A stretch of DNA of 64,000 bases from a virus (IMGVR_UViG_3300015263_000599:30453-94452); one strand, 5' to 3'. Positions 24,414 through 33,166 are shown, counted from the first letter of the stretch. A program made the numbers and translations. The notes: generated from the sequence alone by a model not told the origin.

Positions 24414-24447
24414 CATTCAATGGAGGCTTACGTTCAGGGAGGAAGTC

Positions 24448-25482
24448 ATGGACGTACTATATTTGCTGGGCGGATCGTTCGCTGTTGGATTTCTGGCCTT
24501 CTCTGCCGTCACGGCCTTCAAGGCTTCTCGCCGCAAACCCGCCGTCGCTGTTCCCAAGGAAGAACCACTCATACTTGCTGGCGATGTGCCGCCTGAATTT
24601 CAGGCTGCTGCCTCTCGTATGGAAAATGTGGTTGTCCAATCAGAACCGGAACCAACCAAACAAGAAGAGGACAAGCCCAAGTTCGTCGATCCAAAATTTG
24701 GACTGCACGAATATCCTCCTCCTTTCCCCAACGGTTTCTTGCAGCTTGAGCACGGAGTCAACAAGATCAGGTTGTTGCCTCCAGTCAAAGGGCACCCATT
24801 CTTCGTGGCCCGACGCCAGCACTACAATTTGGAAGACAGGAAAAATTCTGTCGTCCAGTGCAACAAAGAGAAGGAGTCAGGCAAGGACTGGAAAGGGAAC
24901 TGCCCCATTTGTGATGCGTGGAAGGCCCTCTGGAAAGAGGCTCAAGCCGCAGAAGAAAAGGGAAACTGGCAACGAGCCAATGAACTCAGCAGTCAAGCTC
25001 GCCAAATCAAGCCGGTCGAGCGGTATTACTACAACGCCATCGCCAGAGACAGAGGAACTGGGCAGCCACAAATTCTGGCTGTTCCGAAGGCGATCCATCA
25101 AGAGATTGTTCGCATCGTCATTGGAGATGAAGAACAAGGCGAAGAAGGGTACGGCGACATTTCTGATGTTCATACTGGCCGAGACATCAAGATTATCAAA
25201 GAGACGCTGGGAAGATCTCAGTGGCCTCGCTACACAGTGATGCCGGTCTACAAAGAATCTGTGATCAGTGAATCTGTGGAAGCCGCCAACGAATTTCTGA
25301 CCACTCTGTGGAATCTGGAAGCGGCAGCCCATTCATGGGAGAAGGATCAATCGATCATCCAGCGTGTCGCCGCAAGAGTCATGGCTCGTAGCAACGTCCA
25401 ACAGCGAGAGAACGACGCCGAGTTGTGCGATGAAGAGTTTCTTGCTGAATTGAACAATCTGTCTGCCAACTACCTTCAGTGA
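24448..25482 (+). CDS. gp32-like single-stranded DNA-binding protein with an N-terminal membrane anchor
   Basis: A 344-residue protein. The core resembles T4 gp32: KIRLLPPVKGHPFFVARRQHY leads into a zinc site of the form H-x12-C-x13-C-x2-C (His125, Cys138, Cys152, Cys155), close to the His-x12-Cys-x9-Cys-x2-Cys of T4 gp32, and the C-terminus ends in acidic helices. T4 gp32 coats replication intermediates. The odd part is the first 30 residues: a hydrophobic helix (LYLLGGSFAVGFLAFSAVTAF) followed by KASRRK, a classic membrane anchor, and a 50-residue linker. GGGAGGAAG before the ATG at 24448 supports that start. Confidence 0.75.
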   Translation: MDVLYLLGGSFAVGFLAFSAVTAFKASRRKPAVAVPKEEPLILAGDVPPEFQAAASRMENVVVQSEPEPTKQEEDKPKFVDPKFGLHEYPPPFPNGFLQLEHGVNKIRLLPPVKGHPFFVARRQHYNLEDRKNSVVQCNKEKESGKDWKGNCPICDAWKALWKEAQAAEEKGNWQRANELSSQARQIKPVERYYYNAIARDRGTGQPQILAVPKAIHQEIVRIVIGDEEQGEEGYGDISDVHTGRDIKIIKETLGRSQWPRYTVMPVYKESVISESVEAANEFLTTLWNLEAAAHSWEKDQSIIQRVAARVMARSNVQQRENDAELCDEEFLAELNNLSANYLQ

Positions 25483-25486
25483 AAGC

Positions 25487-25515
25487 TTTACCCGCCCTCT
25501 AAACTGTCATACAAT
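25487..25515 (+). promoter_or_regulatory. Promoter upstream of the ADP-ribosylglycohydrolase gene
   Basis: TTTACC (25487-25492), 17-nt spacer, TACAAT (25510-25515). Transcription would begin near 25522, just before a terminator hairpin. Confidence 0.6.
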
Positions 25516-25544
25516 GGCATAGGAGGGTTGATCGCACGTCGCAC

Positions 25545-25571
25545 AGCCCCCGCAAACACGGGGGCTTTTTT
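25545..25571 (+). terminator. Terminator hairpin between promoter and gene (possible attenuator)
   Basis: AGCCCCCG / CGGGGGCT stem with a CAAACA loop followed by TTTTTT. Placed downstream of a promoter and 15 nt upstream of the next start codon, so it either ends a tiny RNA of about 50 nt, attenuates the downstream gene, or simply terminates the gp32-like transcript. Confidence 0.85.
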
Positions 25572-25586
25572 GTTGGAGAGGTATGA

Positions 25587-26690
25587 ATGCTCACACGAGA
25601 CAAGATCAAAGGTATGCTCATTGGCGGGGCCATCGGGGACGCATGGGGCATGGGCGTAGAGACTTGGACGCCCGAGAAGATCCTAGAAGTGCATCCCAAT
25701 GGTCTTCCTCGTTTTGTTGCGCCCATCGGCCACAAGTGGTTCGATCCAGAAAAACATCCACCGGGAACCACCACCGACGACACACAACTCACAATTGCTA
25801 CCATGCGGGGACTGCTGGATGGAAAGGCCGCTGCGGACCAGTCCCGCAGCTTCGATGATTTCATGGACGCCATCGCCAAAGCCCACTGCGAAGCCATGCA
25901 GGAAACGGATGCTGGGTGGGGCAACACAACCCGTGAGGCCATCAGGCGGCTCCAGAACGGCGTCAGTTGGCGTGTATCTGGCAAGACCAGTGAGCGGCAT
26001 CGAGGCACCGGCAATGGCATCCCCATGAAGATCTCTCCACTCGGAGCGTGGTATGCGACCCCTTATGGGGCTGATCTTTGTGACGCAAAGCAGGGTTTCA
26101 ATCAACGCTGCGTCGAATACTCGGCGATGACCCATTACACACAGATGTCGGCTCAGGCTGGAATCATCCATGCCCACGCCGTCTTCTTCTGTCTGTGGTC
26201 TTCGCCAGAGCGATTCCACCGTGACGACTTCTTCGATCTCGTTTCGGATTGCGTCTGGGAATGGGGCGAAGGCAAAACAGAGGCAGATCGCAACGATCAC
26301 ACCTTCTACGATGTCTCGCACCTCAATGAGACCGAAGACAATCTGAAGGATCAGTTCGTCAAGTTGTGGCAGTTCCGGGACGAAATGACCGACGAGAAGA
26401 TTCACGAACTCTTCGGTCCCGGCTCGTGCTATGTCTATGAGAGCCTGCCGTTCAGTTACGCATGGTTCTTGCGTGACTGGTCGTCAATGCAAATTTTGCA
26501 ACGGGTCGTTGAGGCTGGGGGAGACACCGATACCAACGCCAAAATGGTCGGGGAAATGCTGGGAGCGTTGCACGGCATGTCCTTGTTCGAGCGAGAAGAA
26601 AACAAGTGGGCCATCGAAGATCTCGATGACACCGTTTACACGCTTGTCGATCTCGCCGACGAATTCTGTGACGCTTTCGGGATTGAATGA
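25587..26690 (+). CDS. ADP-ribosylglycohydrolase (DraG/ARH family)
   Basis: A 367-residue hydrolase that removes ADP-ribose from proteins or nucleic acids. Metal-binding signatures are in place: GAIGDAWGMGVE near the start, TTTDDTQLT at about 60-68, and GGDTDTNAKMVGEMLGALHG near the C-terminus, supplying the paired Asp/Thr ligands of the two-metal site. Phages use such enzymes to undo host or phage ADP-ribosylation. GGAGAGG lies 6 nt before the ATG at 25587. Three small genes follow with overlapping or near-overlapping starts. Confidence 0.92.
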   Translation: MLTRDKIKGMLIGGAIGDAWGMGVETWTPEKILEVHPNGLPRFVAPIGHKWFDPEKHPPGTTTDDTQLTIATMRGLLDGKAAADQSRSFDDFMDAIAKAHCEAMQETDAGWGNTTREAIRRLQNGVSWRVSGKTSERHRGTGNGIPMKISPLGAWYATPYGADLCDAKQGFNQRCVEYSAMTHYTQMSAQAGIIHAHAVFFCLWSSPERFHRDDFFDLVSDCVWEWGEGKTEADRNDHTFYDVSHLNETEDNLKDQFVKLWQFRDEMTDEKIHELFGPGSCYVYESLPFSYAWFLRDWSSMQILQRVVEAGGDTDTNAKMVGEMLGALHGMSLFEREENKWAIEDLDDTVYTLVDLADEFCDAFGIE

Positions 26691-26875
26691 TGGAAGTCGG
26701 AGACAAGGTGGTCGATTCGCCGGTCGGATGCGGCCAAATCACAGATTTTACCGAACGAGGGTTTCCGAGAGTGAACCATGTGGCAGTCGCATGGCTCCAA
26801 TTGGAGGATGGTCGAGTGTTCGACCCATGGGGTGCCCGCCAACAAAGCCTAGATCAAAATCCAGAAAATGGTTAG
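26687..26875 (+). CDS. Small uncharacterised protein (62 residues)
   Basis: Starts inside the stop codon of the hydrolase gene (ATGATGG). VGDKVVDSPVGCGQITDF reads like a KOW/SH3-type beta-barrel opening, as in small domains that bind nucleic acid or protein tails. No further evidence. Confidence 0.55.
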   Translation: MMEVGDKVVDSPVGCGQITDFTERGFPRVNHVAVAWLQLEDGRVFDPWGARQQSLDQNPENG

Positions 26876-26884
26876 AATGCACAC

Positions 26885-27172
26885 ATGAATGAACAACAAC
26901 CACAAGGATGTGAGTTGTGCGACCGTGACAAACCTTTGACAGAACACCATCTGATTCCCCGAGCGGTACATTCGAAGAAGAGATTCATCAACCGGTTCGG
27001 CAAGGAAGAAATGAAGAAGCGAAAGCTGATGTGTTGTAAGGAATGTCATGACGGAATACACGACATCATCCCCGACGAGAAGGAGTTGGCCGACAAGTTT
27101 AACACGAAGGAACTCTTGATGGCCGATGAACGAATCCAGAAACACGTTGAATGGGCAAGGAAGCAGAAATGA
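26885..27172 (+). CDS. Small HNH nuclease-like protein
   Basis: A 95-residue stand-alone HNH domain: CELCDRDKPLTEHHLIPRAVH, then LMCCKECHDGIHD supplying the second Cys pair and the third His-bearing strand. Length is that of the bare domain, so it may be a nicking enzyme or a domesticated zinc fold. It is followed by a lipoprotein gene that starts within its stop codon. Confidence 0.75.
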   Translation: MNEQQPQGCELCDRDKPLTEHHLIPRAVHSKKRFINRFGKEEMKKRKLMCCKECHDGIHDIIPDEKELADKFNTKELLMADERIQKHVEWARKQK

Positions 27173-27462
27173 AGAAGCTGATTTTGATCGCCGCCTGTCT
27201 CGCCGTCGCCGGATGTAAGCAAGAGCCTGCGCCGCCACCGCCGAAACCGTCGATTGAAGTTGAGATGACGGACAACACCGAATGGACTGGAATGACGGTG
27301 TATTTCCGGCATCACACGGTTGGACAGCAGACTGGGCCATACGTCACCCTGAACACACCACAAGACATTCAGGATTACAAGAAACAAGTCGAGTTTCTCT
27401 TGAAGCGACTCGACGAAGCTGAAACGAAGATGAATATCCATGAGCCAGTTCAAGACCCGTGA
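27169..27462 (+). CDS. Small lipoprotein
   Basis: A 97-residue protein beginning MKKLILIAACLAVAGC, a lipoprotein signal with lipobox AVAGC, then a short proline run and a helical tail. The ATG overlaps the stop of the HNH gene. Size and proline-rich start recall outer-membrane spanin lipoproteins, but no matching inner-membrane spanin is next to it (the neighbour is a polytopic protein), so the role is open. Confidence 0.75.
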   Translation: MKKLILIAACLAVAGCKQEPAPPPPKPSIEVEMTDNTEWTGMTVYFRHHTVGQQTGPYVTLNTPQDIQDYKKQVEFLLKRLDEAETKMNIHEPVQDP

Positions 27463-27856
27463 CTTGAAGGTCGCATTTGGGATGGGGATGATGGTAGCCG
27501 TTTTCCTCAAGGCTTTCTTCTCCATCGCCTTCGGGACGGGTTTTGCGCCGATGCTGGTGGCTCTGAATGGAATAGGATTCATCATCGGATTGTTTCTTGC
27601 GGTGTGGGGAACCAGCGGGTCACGCTATCTCGGGCAAGTTGCCGCCGCATCGCTCATGGCCCCGGTGTCCGCACTGTGGGCTCTTTACGTTTTCCAACAT
27701 TACCCTTTGGGTATTCGGGACAAGGTGGACGGCCTGACGTATGCTTGGGTCCATCTGCAAGTTCATCGGGACTTGTACATTTTTCCGATCCTCATGTTCT
27801 CAGGAGCCTTATTGCTCGCTGCTTGGAAGCCAAAGTCAAATGAAACGGTTCAGTGA
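27440..27856 (+). CDS. Polytopic membrane protein (138 residues)
   Basis: About four transmembrane helices (roughly 9-30, 37-55, 65-85, 110-131) with short loops; no recognised family. It overlaps the lipoprotein gene by 23 nt and the RNA ligase gene by 17 nt. Holin-like function is conceivable for a small polytopic phage protein but nothing specific supports it. Confidence 0.65.
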   Translation: MSQFKTRDLKVAFGMGMMVAVFLKAFFSIAFGTGFAPMLVALNGIGFIIGLFLAVWGTSGSRYLGQVAAASLMAPVSALWALYVFQHYPLGIRDKVDGLTYAWVHLQVHRDLYIFPILMFSGALLLAAWKPKSNETVQ

Positions 27857-28547
27857 TCAAAAACGAGTTCTGCCAGCGTTCCCCCGAACGCCGCATCTTC
27901 CGTGGAGCCAAAACACAGAAGATGACGATCTCATTGCGGAACAAGCTGAACTTCAACCGTTGTTCGATAATCCGGTCAACGTCGAAGAGAAAATCGATGG
28001 TGCCAGCGTTGGTATGACATTCTGGCAAGGCCACCCCCTCATTCGTAACCGTGACCACATACTTCGTAAGGGGTATGTGAAAGACACACCGGCGAAGAAG
28101 CAATTCGCCCCCATCTGGAACTGGTTCTACGATAACCAGAAAAAGTTTGAGTACATTCTGAGCCATGGGCCGCTTAGTGTGTATGGGGAGTGGATGGTCG
28201 CTCGCCACGGCATCTACTATGACCGGCTTCCAGATTTGTTCATCGCCTACGATGTGTACAACTACGAGGCCGACTACTTCCTCTCGCCAACCATCGCTCG
28301 TCCAATGCTCGAAGAGTGCGGCTTCGCCATCCCTCGCCTGTTTCATCAAGGCGACCCCCTTCCCTCGGAACTTCCCGACTGGATCAACTCACAAGGGCAG
28401 TGGTGCGATAGCGTCGTAGAAGGTCTGTACTTCAAGGTTCACAATGGCGAACGAATCACTCACCGATTCAAACAAGTGAGTGATCAGTTTGTGCGTGGGC
28501 AGTTTTGGGACGGAAAGACGTTGCTCAAGAACGGAGTCGCCAAATGA
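27840..28547 (+). CDS. ATP-dependent RNA ligase
   Basis: A 235-residue nucleotidyltransferase-fold ligase. Motif I is VEEKIDGASVG with Lys51 as the adenylated residue; GEWMVARHGIYYDRLPDLFIAYDVYN is the motif III/IIIa block seen in small RNA ligases, and VVEGLYFKVHNGERITHRFKQV holds motifs IV and V. Only the catalytic domain is present. It seals 5'-phosphate/3'-OH ends of the kind produced by the kinase/phosphatase at 15.2 kb, so the two form a repair pair like T4 Pnkp and Rnl1. Confidence 0.88.
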   Translation: MKRFSDQKRVLPAFPRTPHLPWSQNTEDDDLIAEQAELQPLFDNPVNVEEKIDGASVGMTFWQGHPLIRNRDHILRKGYVKDTPAKKQFAPIWNWFYDNQKKFEYILSHGPLSVYGEWMVARHGIYYDRLPDLFIAYDVYNYEADYFLSPTIARPMLEECGFAIPRLFHQGDPLPSELPDWINSQGQWCDSVVEGLYFKVHNGERITHRFKQVSDQFVRGQFWDGKTLLKNGVAK

Positions 28548-29122
28548 GCGATACTACCAGAAGAGTCATTCATCCCGATTGCTGCGAAGAGATGCGGAAA
28601 TACCAATCCATCTCTCTTTCGCTTCCTGACTCCTTCTATGGTGGAGATATTGAGACACCGCCCATCTGGCGTGTGGCTGGTTGGCGATCTTTCCGCATCG
28701 ACATGATTAAGGTCGAAAAGGATGGTCAAGTTGATTTCCAATGGCCCCCAGAGAAGGACTGGCCGGTTCCTGATGTCGATGATGAATTGACCCGATGGGC
28801 TTTTGAGGCCAAGTATTGTCCGTACTGTGGCGAACATGTGCCACCCATCGTGCCTCGCACTATTTGCGTCCCAGAACGTATTGCGATCTGTTCTGATGGT
28901 GGGTACTATTGCGACACTTGTTCTGAGAGGCTCATGTGCTGTCAGTGCTATCCGCCGCAATGGCGTTGGATGCCATACAAGTATTACCCGGAGTTCGGTG
29001 ACAACAAATTGTGTCGATGTGGACACCACTACTATCGACACTTCGATCCGTTCGACGATCCTCCCAACAGGGCTGTGGGATGCAAGTATTGCGATTGCCA
29101 CATCTTTGAGGAACAAAAATGA
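28544..29122 (+). CDS. Cysteine-rich multi-zinc-ribbon protein
   Basis: A 192-residue protein whose C-terminal two thirds hold several metal knuckles: CPYCGEHVP, CDTCSERLMCCQC, CRCGHHYYRHF and CKYCDCH. The ATG overlaps the stop of the RNA ligase gene (ATGA), so the two are coupled. Likely binds two or three zinc ions; RNA or DNA binding next to a ligase is a reasonable guess. No family recognised. Confidence 0.7.
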   Translation: MSDTTRRVIHPDCCEEMRKYQSISLSLPDSFYGGDIETPPIWRVAGWRSFRIDMIKVEKDGQVDFQWPPEKDWPVPDVDDELTRWAFEAKYCPYCGEHVPPIVPRTICVPERIAICSDGGYYCDTCSERLMCCQCYPPQWRWMPYKYYPEFGDNKLCRCGHHYYRHFDPFDDPPNRAVGCKYCDCHIFEEQK

Positions 29123-29745
29123 GCATCAACATGACACAAGCGTTGGTATTCGAAACCGACGACTTGCAATCGTTCGGAAAGTTGTTAGAACCTGTGTCTC
29201 AGATTCTCTTCGAAACGAAGAGCGGGAAGTACAAGCCGAAAGTGATCCTGAAGCCACCGAGCTATTGGGAAGACGGCCAGTACGAGGACTACGACCATCA
29301 TTCTGCTCAGCCCATGATGTTGCCCATCATGGACACAGAGACAGATGTACTTCTGGTCGAGCCATGTGCAACCTTCGGCGGGGCAACGCAACTGAAGGTT
29401 GTGGACAACGCCGCCACTCTCGATGAAGCGGCTCGCAAAGCTTGTGCCAAACGGCAAAAGCCACTGCCCAAAAGGCAGTGGATTTGTACAATTGAAAATT
29501 ACGTCGAACAAAGGGACTTCAAACGAGGTGAGTATGTGTCGCCCAAGAACCATCAGGAACTTGTGGGCGTCGTTCTGGAACTCTGTAGCAACGTAGACAA
29601 GGAGAAATTCCGCCATGATTTTGCCGACATAGAAGATCGCTACTTCGATGGTAGCGTTGGTGTGGGCTATCGGATGCAATGGAGACCCAACGGAGGTTGG
29701 AATGTCCTCGACATTTCGATGGTCCATGCGTATTACGGAAAGTAA
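29119..29745 (+). CDS. Uncharacterised 208-residue protein
   Basis: Soluble protein, coupled to the zinc-ribbon gene by an ATGA overlap. Mixed alpha/beta composition with no motif I recognise. Its position in an RNA-ligase operon is the only hint of role. Confidence 0.6.
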   Translation: MSINMTQALVFETDDLQSFGKLLEPVSQILFETKSGKYKPKVILKPPSYWEDGQYEDYDHHSAQPMMLPIMDTETDVLLVEPCATFGGATQLKVVDNAATLDEAARKACAKRQKPLPKRQWICTIENYVEQRDFKRGEYVSPKNHQELVGVVLELCSNVDKEKFRHDFADIEDRYFDGSVGVGYRMQWRPNGGWNVLDISMVHAYYGK

Positions 29746-29789
29746 TGTCATGCCCTTTCGAGGAAGGGTCTACACGGAGGGGATACTCC

Positions 29790-30302
29790 ATGGGATTGTA
29801 TCTGAGCCACTATGTCGGTCCCGTGCTGTTGGCAAAGCAGCACCCCGAGGAAGAGGACAGCAAATTCAAAGCCTGCTCAAACACTCAATGCGATTTATAT
29901 CGCAAACCAGATCGAGCTAAAGGCAAACACTGTCACGAGTGCGGCAGTGAAATCAAAGAGTACAAAGGCAAACCCCAGCGAATCAAGAAGCCCAAGTGGT
30001 TCGATGTCCAAGAAGAACTGGTCCGCAACAGCCTGAACTCCGAAGCTCTCTGGTGCAACGACTTTGCTGAGACTCCTGAAGGGTTCGATGTTCTGCTCTT
30101 CCCCAACAACTATCTCGGAATCGAACCGCCGAGAGACTTTCAGCCCGAAAACGCATCGCACTGCACGACGCTTCTAAGTAGCGTCGATCCGAAGGGCGAG
30201 ATCGCATGGTTCAAGACAACCTATGCGGCGCACATCAAGACGCTTACGCAACTCTATGATGAAGTTGTGGTCGAGTGGGGAGTGTTCAACTACCAAAGTT
30301 AA
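29790..30302 (+). CDS. Uncharacterised protein with a zinc knuckle (170 residues)
   Basis: An N-terminal CSNTQC / CHECG pair (about residues 29-54) looks like a four-cysteine zinc ribbon; the rest is acidic and unrecognised. GGAGGGG lies 7 nt before the ATG at 29790, which decides the start over a longer upstream frame. Confidence 0.65.
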   Translation: MGLYLSHYVGPVLLAKQHPEEEDSKFKACSNTQCDLYRKPDRAKGKHCHECGSEIKEYKGKPQRIKKPKWFDVQEELVRNSLNSEALWCNDFAETPEGFDVLLFPNNYLGIEPPRDFQPENASHCTTLLSSVDPKGEIAWFKTTYAAHIKTLTQLYDEVVVEWGVFNYQS

Positions 30303-30304
30303 TG

Positions 30305-30333
30305 TTGACGACTCATTTCTGAGACGTTAGCAT
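30305..30333 (+). promoter_or_regulatory. Promoter for the two-helix membrane protein
   Basis: TTGACG (30305-30310), 17-nt spacer, TAGCAT (30328-30333), beginning 3 nt after the previous stop and 49 nt before the next start. Confidence 0.55.
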
Positions 30334-30381
30334 TTATTGGTTGAGTTTTTCATTTCCGACACTTTCTGGAGGGATTCTCGC

Positions 30382-31500
30382 ATGACAACTACGCTGGAAC
30401 CAATTCGTACAACTCTCGCAACACAACTGCCGCCGCCGACTGAAGCAAGTCGGCCCAAGTTCCATGAGGCGTATTGGGCCGTCCTCAACAACAGCCGCCT
30501 CAAACGCATCATCGATGGTTTGGAGCCAGCGACCAACTGGACCAATGCCATCAACGAAGATGTGGCGAATGCTCATCAGTTCATTCGCAACTTCGCCGCC
30601 GACATGTCCCGGATCACCGGGCGTCGAATGGACATCGAAGGCACCCAACGGTTGTTCTCTGTCAAACAGCCAGAACACTCCTGCGGCAGCCTGAAGGAAC
30701 GGCTGGAAAAGGTTCATTCCGAATTCGAGTCTTCGTTCCGATCCGCCGTGCTCGGGATGAAGAAGAACCTGAAATCCATTCGGGAGAAAGAGTGGGGCTT
30801 CATCAAGACGAAGAACCACTTCCTGCCGATCTCCAAGATCGAGATCACCGGCACACCATCGACCGGCGAGACTCTGCTTGAGTCTGGCGGTGCTGTGGCT
30901 GGTTTCACGCACCTCGGCGTCGATCACGTCGTTCGCTCCATCCAGTTCGCCGAACCTTGCTTCAAGCCGGTGGACGACTTCACACGTTCGATTCCCAAGC
31001 ACGCCCAGCGGAAGCTGAAGGTGCTGGAATCGACTCACTACGACTACGAGCCGAAGATCCTCGACGGCGTGCTGGTCTCCGAGAAGGAAGAACAGCGTGC
31101 TACGCCGTTCCAAGACTGGTGTGAGTGGATGCAAGACCCTGCTCTCGCCATCCGTATCGACGGCCCTACTCAGGGATCATACCGGGACGACACGGCTGCG
31201 GCCTTTGACCGCTATGCCATCGACTTCTGGCGTGAGCCCTATCAGGGCGATCTCCAGCGAACTTGGACATGGGCCAAGAACAACCCCATCATGAAGGCGT
31301 TGTTCGTCTGGATGCCGCTGGCCGTCGCCATGTTCTTCGTCGCCTTCGTGCTCGGCAAAATGCCATGGAATGCCGAGGCGTCGTTCCTCCAAGGAACCAT
31401 CGGTGTTCTCGGTGTCCTCGCTATGCTGGGCGTGGTCATCGCCACGGTGATCAAGTGCTGGTCACACACTTATCTTCGCAACTGCCGCTGGCGGCTGTAA
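30382..31500 (+). CDS. Membrane protein with large soluble N-terminal region (372 residues)
   Basis: The first approx. 300 residues are soluble and unrecognised; two transmembrane helices lie near the C-terminus (about 306-330 and 338-360). GGAGGG before the ATG and a private promoter and terminator mark it as a single-gene transcript. The topology suggests a cytoplasmic domain held at the inner membrane. No family recognised. Confidence 0.7.
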   Translation: MTTTLEPIRTTLATQLPPPTEASRPKFHEAYWAVLNNSRLKRIIDGLEPATNWTNAINEDVANAHQFIRNFAADMSRITGRRMDIEGTQRLFSVKQPEHSCGSLKERLEKVHSEFESSFRSAVLGMKKNLKSIREKEWGFIKTKNHFLPISKIEITGTPSTGETLLESGGAVAGFTHLGVDHVVRSIQFAEPCFKPVDDFTRSIPKHAQRKLKVLESTHYDYEPKILDGVLVSEKEEQRATPFQDWCEWMQDPALAIRIDGPTQGSYRDDTAAAFDRYAIDFWREPYQGDLQRTWTWAKNNPIMKALFVWMPLAVAMFFVAFVLGKMPWNAEASFLQGTIGVLGVLAMLGVVIATVIKCWSHTYLRNCRWRL

Positions 31501-31529
31501 GGTTGGGGGGTCGGAACTGGGGAAGACGA

Positions 31530-31562
31530 GCCCTCGGTGATGGGGATCACCGGGGGCTTTTT
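31530..31562 (+). terminator. Rho-independent terminator
   Basis: GCCCTCGGTGAT (31530-31541) pairs over 12 bp with ATCACCGGGGGC (31546-31557) around GGGG, then TTTTT. It separates the rightward gene from the convergent repeat protein. Confidence 0.88.
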
Positions 31563-31564
31563 AT

Positions 31565-33127
31565 TTACCCTTCAAACGTGAGAGCAAAGCCTCTTCGGTT
31601 TTTGGCGTCGTTTAGAATCAATGTATGTCCGGTGCCAATTTTGTTCATGTATCCGATGATATCGTTTCCAGCATCGGCGACATAAATCAGGTCGGTTGCC
31701 AGATCCAACGAAATGTCATCTGGGAGAGCCCACACATCGCTATCGACGGCAAAAGCGTTACTTCCATCGGTGTCCATTCTATAGATGTAGAAAGGGATTC
31801 CCACATAGATGTGGCCGTTGGCTAGGTCCAACGTGATGCCTCGCACATTGTTGATCCCAGAATCTTTCACCACGGTTGGTGTGCCGCCAGCCGTACTGAG
31901 CTTCACCACCCTGCCCGTGCTGCTGTTGTTGGATTCCGTCCAATAGACAATGCCGTCAGATCCAACTGCGATTCTTTTGAGTTGGAATACTGTGTTGGCA
32001 AACAAGGCGTCATTTGAACCATCCAGATCACATCGACGGATTTGAGTTCCTGTTCCATAGTAAAGCTTGCCATTCGCCAAATCTAAGGTGATGCCCAAAG
32101 GAGATGTTGTTGTAAGAAGAGTGACTTGTCCAGTGCCAGCAGTCGTGGCCCGGCGAATAGCTCCGGTGTCGTACTCACACCAATACAAGTAACCGTTTGT
32201 TGAATCCAGTGCGATCTCATCAATGTTGTTGACGCCCGAAATCAGGGTTGAGACCGAATACGATTCTGTCATTCTTTCCAAAATCAAATCATCGCTGTTA
32301 GCCATATACATGAGGATGTCGTTGGCGACAGCAACATGAGCCGTTCCTGCGGCCACTACGCCGCCAGAAGTAACTTCGTAGAATGGAGTCACAATAGCTT
32401 CGCCACCCACCACAACACCACCAGATGTCGGTGGTGTTGCTGTATAAGACCGATCTGCCGCCCCAGCCGCCACGACGCCACCAGATGTTGGCATGTTGCT
32501 GATGAACAAGGCCGAACCACCAGCCACAACACCGCCGCCAACAGTGGTTTTTACTGTCACGCTGGCCGAACCACCGACCACGACGCCGCCAGATGGATAC
32601 TCGTTGAAGGGTCGCACTTTGGCTTCGCCGCCGACCACAGCACCACCAGATGGATACGCATATTGGTTGTAAGGTGCGTGCCCGCCAGCTACGACGCCAC
32701 CCTCTCGGCCCTTGTTGATCCACGATTCTTCAGCCGTGCCACCAACCACGACGCCGCCCCGAGGGTAATCGGTCAGATACAGGCCGCAGACTCTTGGAAC
32801 GCTCTGGAAGGCTTTGATCGTCTCCCGGACATTATCCTTGATGGCCCGTTGCTCAATCTTGATGATGATGTCGTATAACGTCACCAGATCGTCGAAGACA
32901 TCTGAGCTATAGGTGGTCAGACGAACGCAGTTCTTGAAGAGATCGAGGTAGATCACCGAGTTGATTTTGGTGATGACGAAATCGTACTCGTACTTATCAG
33001 ACGTGTATTGTGCAGGCTGGAGAGTTTTGCTCCATACCATACAACACTGCTCTGTGTTTTTGATGAGTTCGAGAAAGAGTCTTCTTTTGCGAACATTCTT
33101 GATTTCGACCAGATTGTTTTCAGCCAT
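31565..33127 (-). CDS. Modular protein: shared N-domain, eight GGVVVGG repeats, beta-propeller
   Basis: A 520-residue protein. Residues 1-110 form a domain shared with the next gene upstream (LFLELIKNTE-CCMVWS...). Then come eight GGVV(V/A)(G/A)GxA units about 18 residues apart (about 124-263). The last approx. 250 residues are YWTD/LDLR- or NHL-like propeller blades (GYLYWCEYDTGAIRRA, GKLYYGTGTQIRRCDLDGSN, GIVYWTESNN). This looks like a displayed, ligand-binding protein: fibre, capsid decoration or host-binding factor. Start chosen at the ATG (33127) behind GAGGTG rather than the GTG two codons earlier. Confidence 0.75.
   Translation of the reverse strand: MAENNLVEIKNVRKRRLFLELIKNTEQCCMVWSKTLQPAQYTSDKYEYDFVITKINSVIYLDLFKNCVRLTTYSSDVFDDLVTLYDIIIKIEQRAIKDNVRETIKAFQSVPRVCGLYLTDYPRGGVVVGGTAEESWINKGREGGVVAGGHAPYNQYAYPSGGAVVGGEAKVRPFNEYPSGGVVVGGSASVTVKTTVGGGVVAGGSALFISNMPTSGGVVAAGAADRSYTATPPTSGGVVVGGEAIVTPFYEVTSGGVVAAGTAHVAVANDILMYMANSDDLILERMTESYSVSTLISGVNNIDEIALDSTNGYLYWCEYDTGAIRRATTAGTGQVTLLTTTSPLGITLDLANGKLYYGTGTQIRRCDLDGSNDALFANTVFQLKRIAVGSDGIVYWTESNNSSTGRVVKLSTAGGTPTVVKDSGINNVRGITLDLANGHIYVGIPFYIYRMDTDGSNAFAVDSDVWALPDDISLDLATDLIYVADAGNDIIGYMNKIGTGHTLILNDAKNRRGFALTFEG
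32339..32758 (-). repeat. Eight GGVVVGGxA-encoding repeats
   Basis: Eight units with cores GGVVVGGTA, GGVVAGGHA, GGAVVGGEA, GGVVVGGSA, GGVVAGGSA, GGVVAAGAA, GGVVVGGEA and GGVVAAGTA, each followed by 9-11 variable residues. Regular spacing suggests a repeating beta or turn structure used as a stalk. Confidence 0.85.
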
Positions 33128-33166
33128 GCTCACCTCGGTTGGACATGGTATTTACGGTTTGCATGG

